From the NCBI GenBank assembly GCA_964484465.1, contig CAZAFL010000048.1, forward strand, positions 1 through 11,522: a stretch of DNA of 11,522 nucleotides. Direction: 5' to 3'. Source of the DNA: CAZAFL01 sp964484465. GTDB taxonomy: Bacteria > Bacteroidota > Ignavibacteria > UBA10030 > SZUA-254. Each line of letters begins with the position of its first letter. The first letter of the stretch is position 1. Position numbers and translations under genes: made by a program. Shown here piece after piece: positions 6,738 through 11,522 of this stretch. Below the pieces are notes generated by a model. It saw only the letters and a list, made by a program, of their open reading frames with translations. It ran no database searches and was not told the DNA's origin.

Positions 6738-6882
6738 TTCTGAGCCAAAATGAGCCAGCACCCGTTTTTGAGCAAAATCCCCACCCATGGATGACCGCTG
6801 TAACGTTGTGACCCTGTGCAAGTGCCTGCTTAACTAACTCATGTCCTGTCTTGCCCGATGCGCCGAAAATAAGAATATTCAT
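6724..6882 (-). pseudogene. Truncated NAD(P)-binding (NmrA/SDR-type) protein, N-terminal remnant
   Basis: Reading from ATG 6882, the first 31 residues begin MNILIFGASGKTGHELVKQA and reach NVTAVI. This is a textbook first beta-alpha-beta unit of an NmrA-like or atypical SDR protein, with the GxxGxxG dinucleotide motif (residues 7-13). Members of this family are usually 200-300 aa. Here, after Ile31 (base 6790), homology appears to stop: 21 unrelated residues follow and the frame closes at TAG 6726-6724, inside a repeat-like palindrome. The start overlaps the DUF1697 stop by ATGA, so this was once a coupled operon gene that lost its 3' part by insertion or deletion. The remainder is not recognisable up to the terminator near 6626; the 6627-6711 stretch shows no gene. 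A 52-residue product may still be translated but would lack most of the Rossmann fold. Confidence 0.75.
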
Positions 6883-7427
6883 GCAGTTGTCGTTGTCGAT
6901 AATTCAAGAAGTTTTGTCGTGGTATTCCAGTTTCTGGTCGTCGCTGTCGTGTTCAGTTTCTTCTCGAAGGTATTGTTGTTCAGTTTGCTCACCCCGTATC
7001 CGTTCGGACAGTAAAGATAGATCTCCCTTCCCTTGATGATGAATTTTTCATTCGGTTCCTTCTTCATGTCGAGGGCCGATATGGTTTTGCCGTCAGGTGG
7101 TGTCGATAAGAATGTTACGTGTAACCTCTCCCGCTGAACGGTTTTGTCTTTTAGCAGAGGGTTAGCCGCGATAAGTTTTTTCATCTCGTCCGGTGTCCGC
7201 AGGATGACACTTACAGGAAATCCGAATTTTTCCTCTACCTTCTTTCCGATTTTTTTGGCAATAACCTGTGGCGCCGTCGGGGGGGATTCGAATATCACGT
7301 TCCCGCTCTGCAGGTATGTCCGGACATTCCTGAACTTCATCGATTCAAACATGTGCGAGAGGTCCTTCATCCTGACAATTTTCTTGCCGACCACATTGAT
7401 GCCTCTGAGCAATGCTATATAGGTCAT
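6879..7427 (-). CDS. DUF1697 family protein
   Basis: The 182-residue protein matches the DUF1697 family along its whole length. It starts MTYIALLRGINVVGK and has TYLQSGNVIF at 37-46. It ends with TTRNWNT (163-169), the conserved C-terminal signature. The usual family length is about 180. The fold is known from structural genomics, but no biochemical role is established. It appears cytoplasmic, with no signal peptide or membrane segment. GGAG eight bases before the ATG (7439-7436) supports the start. Six residues after the conserved end (STTTTA) come from a short ACA/ACG-type repeat and carry the stop into an ATGA overlap with the NmrA-like remnant. It follows the four-helix membrane protein by 18 bases, so the two are probably co-transcribed. 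Confidence 0.9.
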   Translation of the reverse strand: MTYIALLRGINVVGKKIVRMKDLSHMFESMKFRNVRTYLQSGNVIFESPPTAPQVIAKKIGKKVEEKFGFPVSVILRTPDEMKKLIAANPLLKDKTVQRERLHVTFLSTPPDGKTISALDMKKEPNEKFIIKGREIYLYCPNGYGVSKLNNNTFEKKLNTTATTRNWNTTTKLLELSTTTTA

Positions 7428-7445
7428 GTCAATTTCTCCGCGGAA

Positions 7446-7811
7446 TTACATTTTTCTTGCTTTGAGGAGGAAGAATACATACAAACTTCCCAGCACGACA
7501 TGGATAACAATTCCCGGAACGGCCGATGTGCCTGCGCCGAGCGACATTGTACGGAGGACGACGAACAGCGAGAGGACCTGTACGACGAGGTTGCCGGTGA
7601 GCACGGCGATGAGCCCCTTGCGTTCCACATTCCGCGCGATCCAGTTGATAACGCCGAGCCCGAACATAGTAGCGCCGTGTGCCTGCGCGATGGTGGCGAG
7701 CATCGGGGTCAGCTCCATTCCCCCGGCGGCATAAAATTCCTTCGGGATGATAAGGTGCATGGCTCCGAAAATCCAGGCAAGTATCGCGGTGATTGACAGG
7801 AAAATTTTCAT
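7446..7811 (-). CDS. Small four-helix integral membrane protein
   Basis: This 121-residue hydrophobic protein has four predicted transmembrane segments, at about 1-22, 37-59, 66-88 and 96-118, joined by short loops, with a basic C-terminus (KARKM). Its general shape recalls small DoxX- or DUF4345-like four-helix proteins, but I cannot assign a family with certainty. AAAGGA (7826-7821) nine bases upstream of the ATG supports the start. It is separated from the Ig-like lipoprotein gene by 42 bases and from DUF1697 by 18, and was likely transcribed with DUF1697 and the former NmrA gene. No catalytic motif is evident. Confidence 0.75.
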   Translation of the reverse strand: MKIFLSITAILAWIFGAMHLIIPKEFYAAGGMELTPMLATIAQAHGATMFGLGVINWIARNVERKGLIAVLTGNLVVQVLSLFVVLRTMSLGAGTSAVPGIVIHVVLGSLYVFFLLKARKM

Positions 7812-7853
7812 AATGAGTTATCCTTTAGCTTGTGAAAAGATTATCTTCGGTGG

Positions 7854-8378
7854 CTATGGGGCAACTTTCACGGCGACGACGGCAAGTTCCTTCGGCTCGG
7901 CTGTTATCGTGGTGCCGCCCAGGATTGTGAGTATACCATCGGTAAATGCTGGCCCTCCCCCGGGATAGCTGATAGTTATGGTGCATGTTTCAGCGGGTTG
8001 AAGGGTGCGGGAAAACCGCCCGCCTTCCAACGGATTGCCCCCGGAAATACATGTCATGTTTGCGTAGTCGAGCTTCATGTTGGCGTTAACACACCTGTCA
8101 TTGAGCGCGATCGAAGTAATAGTTATGGGGACTGTCGTAGGATTCGACACAGTTACGAAATCTATGATACCGTAGGGCGGGTTATTCTGTACCGATAAGA
8201 GGAAGCCGGAGGATGGTGATACGTTTAGCGCCACTACGAAGGCTGCATCAGGAGGTCTGGGAGATCCGGCGCATCCTGCTAAGCCGGGAATGAAGCTCAC
8301 AATGATGAGCGTAAAGAAAATGGCACTGCAGGCAAAACACGGCACCATTCTGCGGGGCTGGGTTGCATTGTTATTCAT
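7854..8378 (-). CDS. Ig-like (choice-of-anchor/HYDIN-type) lipoprotein
   Basis: A 174-residue predicted lipoprotein. After a basic start (TQPRR) and a hydrophobic core (about 16-32) comes the lipobox LAGC, with lipidated Cys36. The mature part looks like one beta-sandwich domain. DFVTVSNPTTVPITITSIAL (73-92) and RTLQPAETCTITISYP (124-139) fit the ASPM-SPD-2-HYDIN / choice-of-anchor-D pattern of Ig-like modules. Cys96, Cys110 and Cys132 could supply one disulfide plus a free thiol. The start at 8378 is chosen over the in-frame ATG at 8390 because GGAGG lies five bases before it. No enzymatic motif is seen; a structural or adhesive envelope role is plausible but inferred. Confidence 0.72.
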   Translation of the reverse strand: MNNNATQPRRMVPCFACSAIFFTLIIVSFIPGLAGCAGSPRPPDAAFVVALNVSPSSGFLLSVQNNPPYGIIDFVTVSNPTTVPITITSIALNDRCVNANMKLDYANMTCISGGNPLEGGRFSRTLQPAETCTITISYPGGGPAFTDGILTILGGTTITAEPKELAVVAVKVAP

Positions 8379-8383
8379 ACAAT

Positions 8384-8388
8384 CCTCC
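8384..8388 (-). promoter_or_regulatory. Shine-Dalgarno deciding the lipoprotein start at 8378
   Basis: On the minus strand GGAGG (8388-8384) precedes ATG 8378 by five bases. The alternative ATG at 8390 overlaps this site and has no upstream Shine-Dalgarno of similar quality. Confidence 0.7.
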
Positions 8389-8435
8389 ATAGTAATGAAG
8401 ATGAGTTGTGGATTATGATAACTTTGTTTGCTGGC

Positions 8436-8723
8436 TTATTGTCTTCCCATCATGGCGATAAAAACCGCGACAGCAACGCCGCAGAAGACGGCAACGCCGA
8501 TGAGGAATGTTCCGATGATGCCTAAAATCATTCCGGCTTTGGTACTTGATCTCTCCGACATCGGGATCATGCCCGCTTCGATTTTTTTCAGGTCCTTTTT
8601 ACCCATGACCCAGGCGGGAATACCGAGAATAGGTCCAAAGGTCACCAGGCTGAGGACGCCGAGAATGAGTATGAGAGTCCCTCGTCCTTGTTCCTGGGGA
8701 ATTGCTGGAGTATTAGTGTTCAT
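8436..8723 (-). CDS. DUF4190-like small membrane protein
   Basis: The 95-residue protein has two hydrophobic segments, at about 17-40 and 63-91. The loop between them is cytoplasm-like and charged (GKKDLKKIEAGMIPMSERS). The arrangement of a Gly-rich first helix, GKKDLKKI and then a second helix after STKAGMILGIIGT fits the DUF4190 family, which often occurs behind a proline-rich N-terminus; here that part is only a short MNTNTPAIPQEQ. AAAGGA (8738-8733), nine bases before the ATG, supports the start. It lies between two lipoprotein genes on the same strand, with 57 and 48 base gaps. The molecular role of the family is unknown. Confidence 0.75.
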   Translation of the reverse strand: MNTNTPAIPQEQGRGTLILILGVLSLVTFGPILGIPAWVMGKKDLKKIEAGMIPMSERSSTKAGMILGIIGTFLIGVAVFCGVAVAVFIAMMGRQ

Positions 8724-8771
8724 TGGTGGTTATCCTTTCATGTGATGTTGGCATGTTATTCGCACCGGCGT

Positions 8772-9338
8772 TTATTGAATTCGCTTCAATTCGATGAGGT
8801 CAAATCGTGTATCCCCCCAAACGACCGCCCCTCCTCCGCCGCTAAGCTGCACGCCGATGGTATCTTTCGGTTCAAGTGTCATAGTATCTACGACTGAAAC
8901 TGTCGTCCAGCTTTTTGAAGTGGTGGTAACGGTCTTGTAATTAGTCCAGTGATCGCCTGTATACCTGCCGAGCCGTGCTTTTGGTTTCATCACATCGCCG
9001 ACCAGTGTGGTCTTCATCGCTAATGTCAGTTCGTAAACTCCTGTTCCGGATTGACCCGAGACGAACGTTACAGCGACAAATTGCTGAGGATACCAGCCCG
9101 GCACGATCAGTAACGACCATTGACCGCCGCCGGGAGGAGCATCCTGGATGATTCTGGCGCTCAGTGTGTCATGCCGCCACCATGACTGGAACGTCCGTGC
9201 GCCATTGATCTCAAAACTGGAATTCTGTATGAGGTTGACAGGTGCCGGCCTGGGCGTGATGATGTTGTCCTTGCACGATGCAAGCATTGTTAGAATAGAA
9301 ATGTCGGCAAGAATTATTGTCATGTTTATGTTTTTCAT
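8772..9338 (-). CDS. Lipoprotein with carbohydrate-binding-module-like beta-sandwich
   Basis: 188 residues beginning MKNINMT. The signal peptide ends in lipobox LASC, with lipidated Cys22. The mature region opens with NLIQNSSFEINGARTFQSWW (35-54), the typical first strand of galactose-binding-like/CBM4_9 modules (N-x-SFE ... W), and closes with TRFDLIELKRI (177-187), the typical last strand. One such domain fills the protein and no catalytic domain is attached. A surface sugar-binding or matrix protein is therefore the simplest inference; many jelly-roll domains of this shape bind other ligands. The start at 9338 is preferred over the in-frame ATG at 9374 because AAAGGAG stands seven bases upstream and the signal peptide then begins correctly. 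It lies 32 bases downstream of the T9SS-sorted protein gene, so co-expression is likely. Confidence 0.75.
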   Translation of the reverse strand: MKNINMTIILADISILTMLASCKDNIITPRPAPVNLIQNSSFEINGARTFQSWWRHDTLSARIIQDAPPGGGQWSLLIVPGWYPQQFVAVTFVSGQSGTGVYELTLAMKTTLVGDVMKPKARLGRYTGDHWTNYKTVTTTSKSWTTVSVVDTMTLEPKDTIGVQLSGGGGAVVWGDTRFDLIELKRIQ

Positions 9339-9345
9339 GGTGCAT

Positions 9346-9352
9346 CTCCTTT
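9346..9352 (-). promoter_or_regulatory. Shine-Dalgarno deciding the lipoprotein start at 9338
   Basis: AAAGGAG (minus strand 9352-9346) sits seven bases before ATG 9338. It rejects the upstream ATG at 9374, which would overlap the preceding gene's 3' end. Confidence 0.8.
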
Positions 9353-9370
9353 CGAAATGCGATGTGATAA

Positions 9371-10237
9371 TCATTTCAGGATAACCATCTTCTGATTACT
9401 GAGTATGCCGTCTGCATTGACGCGGCAAAAGTAGACGCCGCTCGACAAGCCCTCAGATGACAGGTTGAATGAATGAGCTCCCGGTGTCATCGTCTGGTGT
9501 ACAATCAAAGAGATTTCTCTTCCCAGTTCATCATAAATTGCGACGGAAACATCCATTTGCCGCGGAAGAGTAAAGGTGATTTGTGCGTTACCATTGAAAG
9601 GGTTTGGATAAACTGGTTTGAACAGGAACTGACTCGGGTAAGGAGTCGCCTCATCGGCGGCGTGCGTTAGTGTGCCGAATACTCTGCCGCCAATCTGAGC
9701 TCCCCGTAGGGACCAGAAACCGTTGTACCAGTCAATGCTGCTTACGCCGACGCTATCAGTAACCTGGAAGTAGATCTCGTCATCAATAGCATCCGGTACG
9801 GGATCATAAAGAAACGAGAAGGCACGTCGAGCTTTGCCGAAAAGTGTGTCAGTGTAAATTTGTTGCAGAATAATGTTGGGATTGTGATTTATGGTGTCAC
9901 CTTCGTGCGCAGAAAAATCGCACCAGAGATACTCAGTGTCGGCGTATGGAAAGTAACGATATACGCGGTTTGAGATTCTCCGTTCAAAGCTGCTATTATT
10001 TAAAAGGCTGAAGAACACATCAGGGTTGATAACTGCATATTGATGACCGTTAGGCATGACAGTGTCTCGCATGACTTCTTGCATCGTCAAGGGAGACGGA
10101 TAGTAGTTGTAACCCCATGCCCATCGCGTCCCGATTTCAAGAGGGTATTCAAAAGTCTGGCCGTAGGCGGACAGAGCGACAAGAATACATGCAATGGATT
10201 GCAGTGCAAAGTAATGTAAAGCTCTTCTCATTAACAT
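9371..10237 (-). CDS. Secreted protein with type IX secretion (Por) C-terminal sorting domain
   Basis: The 288-residue product has a Sec signal peptide (hydrophobic 12-24, likely cleavage after AYG at residue 26). A middle region (27-205) follows that I do not recognise, rich in Tyr/Trp/Phe and beta-prone. The last ~80 residues are a T9SS type A sorting domain: YPNPFNGNAQITFTLP (210-225), VAIYDELGREI (232-242) and GLSSGVYFCRV (263-273), ending QKMVILK. In the established model, such proteins cross the outer membrane through the SprA translocon and lose the CTD at a PorU-type sortase. AAGG (10248-10245), seven bases before ATG 10237, supports that start; ATG 10231 is an alternative. There are 118 bases between this gene and the S41 peptidase gene. 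The working domain's function is unknown. Confidence 0.88.
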   Translation of the reverse strand: MLMRRALHYFALQSIACILVALSAYGQTFEYPLEIGTRWAWGYNYYPSPLTMQEVMRDTVMPNGHQYAVINPDVFFSLLNNSSFERRISNRVYRYFPYADTEYLWCDFSAHEGDTINHNPNIILQQIYTDTLFGKARRAFSFLYDPVPDAIDDEIYFQVTDSVGVSSIDWYNGFWSLRGAQIGGRVFGTLTHAADEATPYPSQFLFKPVYPNPFNGNAQITFTLPRQMDVSVAIYDELGREISLIVHQTMTPGAHSFNLSSEGLSSGVYFCRVNADGILSNQKMVILK

Positions 10238-10355
10238 GATTAGACCTTATCTTGTGTTTCTGCAGCTGCGTGACATATAACATCTGGCAAAGCACCGCAG
10301 CATTTTTGTGCTTCTTATGAACCGCTCAGCCATTCTCTATTCTGAGCAAGAGAAT

Positions 10356-11522
10356 TCAATTTGATATAGACGTCAGAGCTCTCTCGAGTGCATCATCTTG
10401 TCCTAAGACGAATCCGCGCAGGGTTTGATAAACCGGAATGTCGGGTGTAACACCGACTCCCATGAATCGTGATCCGTCATATTGCATGGTTCTCAATGCT
10501 GTCCATACGAAATCATAACCGCTGGGCAAAGTCACCCAATTGATGTTTCCATTTGTTCCGGCGGTCGTCTCACCGATGATTGTTCCAAGTTTGTACTGTT
10601 TGACCATGAGGAGAACGTGTTCGGAAAAGCTGATTGCGCGGGGACCGGTGAGGAAGACGATCCTGCCATGGAACCGGGGCGCATGAGGTTCGTACAGGCT
10701 GGGTGGTTCCGCGGGAACGAACGTCATTCGCGTTCTGTCCGGTTGTACGATGAATGGGCTAAAGTAATGCGGACCCGAAATCGTAGAGTCAACGAGATGA
10801 TTGAGGAATTCATCCCCGCTGTAGTTCGGATAGGAGCGCAGGTCGAATATGATTCCCTTCGCTTTTGCCAGGCGGTCGGACATGCTGTCAATGGTACTTT
10901 GTGAAGCCCACTCGAGATCAATATAATATATTCCCGGTCGTAATTCTCTCGATTCAGCTTGGGGAAGCTTACCGCTCCTTCTGTATGTCGTTGTATCAAC
11001 GTGCCGCCGGTACGTGATCGACTGAGAGTCACCCGAGTTAACGCGTACTTCAAGAGCAATGCTGTCAACAAGCGGTTTAGTGAAATAGAACGCAGACCAC
11101 CAGCGCTTCATATCCGGCGTGGCACCGGGGACAAAGCGTTCTTGTTCAGTAAAAAATTCGGCAGTCGGAGTTCCGTCGACCCGCGTGATGATATCTCCCA
11201 CGTGCACCATCTTCACAGTGTCCCGTGACAACTTTGTGACGACCAGGTTTCTATCGATCCATGCGACTGTGAAGGGCAGCCACCATTGTCTGTAAGCGTT
11301 CGGTTCCCGGTAGTCTGATGCGACGCCATGCCCATCATTTAATTGAGCCTGCATCCATTTCATCGTATTGCGATGATCAATTATTGTTGATTCCTGAGCG
11401 GCATGTTGCAGACTAGTTCGCAAAACCGCCATCCAGTCAACCGTGACTGCATCAAAATAAGGATAAAGGTGTTGAAGGATATTCCAGGCGACAACAACAT
11501 CCGCCAAACGGGCATCCCTCTC
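10356..11522 (-). CDS. S41-family (tricorn/C-terminal-processing-like) peptidase, N-terminus outside window
   Basis: 388 codons are visible and the frame is open to the window edge. The TTG at 11507 is not taken as the start, because RLADVVVAWNILQHLYPYFD is an internal segment in the family (the usual lWn..hfyPYfD). Numbering from that TTG, the helical part carries DGHG (58-61). A PDZ-like stretch follows (about 85-118, VGDIITRVDG). Then comes the S41 core: FDLRSYP (221-227), and the nucleophile region GPRAISFSEH with the likely catalytic Ser293. GETTAGTNGN (312-321) covers the position where CtpA/Prc enzymes have the catalytic Lys; here it is Thr. This fits the Lys-lacking, DGH-containing branch (S41B/tricorn-like, His/Ser/Glu type) rather than CtpA. 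The upstream part probably holds a signal peptide and another domain, but is unseen. Confidence 0.85.
   Translation of the reverse strand, partial: ERDARLADVVVAWNILQHLYPYFDAVTVDWMAVLRTSLQHAAQESTIIDHRNTMKWMQAQLNDGHGVASDYREPNAYRQWWLPFTVAWIDRNLVVTKLSRDTVKMVHVGDIITRVDGTPTAEFFTEQERFVPGATPDMKRWWSAFYFTKPLVDSIALEVRVNSGDSQSITYRRHVDTTTYRRSGKLPQAESRELRPGIYYIDLEWASQSTIDSMSDRLAKAKGIIFDLRSYPNYSGDEFLNHLVDSTISGPHYFSPFIVQPDRTRMTFVPAEPPSLYEPHAPRFHGRIVFLTGPRAISFSEHVLLMVKQYKLGTIIGETTAGTNGNINWVTLPSGYDFVWTALRTMQYDGSRFMGVGVTPDIPVYQTLRGFVLGQDDALERALTSISN

Noticed and set aside
6579..6788. CRISPR array in the repeat-rich junction
   Set aside because: The repeated units are 5-10 bases, irregularly spaced and partly inverted; there are no regular spacers and no cas genes.
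7353..7796. Plus-strand 147-codon frame across DUF1697 and the four-helix protein genes
   Set aside because: It runs antisense to two supported genes and gives a charged, His/Asp-rich product typical of shadow frames.
9339..9374. Upstream in-frame ATG at 9374 for the CBM-like lipoprotein
   Set aside because: It overlaps the preceding gene, lacks a Shine-Dalgarno, and would place 12 charged residues before the lipoprotein signal peptide.
10290..10313. Inverted repeat AAGCAC/GTGCTT between the S41 and T9SS genes as a terminator
   Set aside because: Stem of only six pairs with a 12-base loop and no T tract on the minus strand after the stem.
11505..11507. TTG as the start of the S41 peptidase
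   Set aside because: The frame is open to the window edge and the residues on both sides belong to a conserved internal segment of the family.

Overview
The window looks like chromosomal DNA of a Gram-negative bacterium from the Bacteroidota/Chlorobiota assemblage; Ignavibacteria or a close relative is my best guess, by inference. Three things support this: a protein with a type IX secretion (T9SS/Por) C-terminal sorting domain, a Gld-type ABC module, and an AT-rich promoter-like element of the style seen in that group. No plasmid, phage, insertion sequence, CRISPR, tRNA or rRNA signature was seen.

Plus strand, 1-6571. The window opens inside hisF, which is translationally coupled (ATGA overlap) to a fused hisIE; together they are the end of a histidine operon. 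A short spacer holds a weak intrinsic terminator that overlaps a promoter-like TTGATT/TATATT pair. Next comes a tight four-gene operon: a GldA-like ABC ATPase, an ABC-2 permease (ATGA overlap), a GldG-like membrane-anchored periplasmic protein, and a DUF4340 protein that carries a long Pro/Lys-rich linker and a C-terminal LysM domain. The first three form a membrane ABC complex of the gliding-motility-associated type. The LysM end suggests that, in this organism, the complex is tethered to peptidoglycan. A separate small exported Cys/His-rich protein follows, closed by a good terminator at about 6592-6626.

Junction, 6572-6882. Convergent transcription meets here. The region holds a CACCC...GGGTG dispersed-repeat-like element and the first ~31 codons of an NAD(P)-binding NmrA/SDR-type protein on the minus strand. 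Its 3' part is gone, and its start still overlaps the upstream DUF1697 stop.

Minus strand, 11522-6879 (read right to left). A large S41-family peptidase, cut by the window edge, is followed by a T9SS-sorted secreted protein, a lipoprotein with a carbohydrate-binding-like beta-sandwich, a two-helix DUF4190 protein, an Ig-like lipoprotein, a four-helix membrane protein, DUF1697 and the NmrA remnant. Most of these are cell-envelope or exported proteins. Gaps run from an ATGA overlap to about 120 bases, so they may form one or several transcription units.

The most noteworthy item is the Gld-like ABC operon ending in a DUF4340-linker-LysM fusion. Second is the truncated, repeat-associated NmrA gene in the DUF1697 operon.
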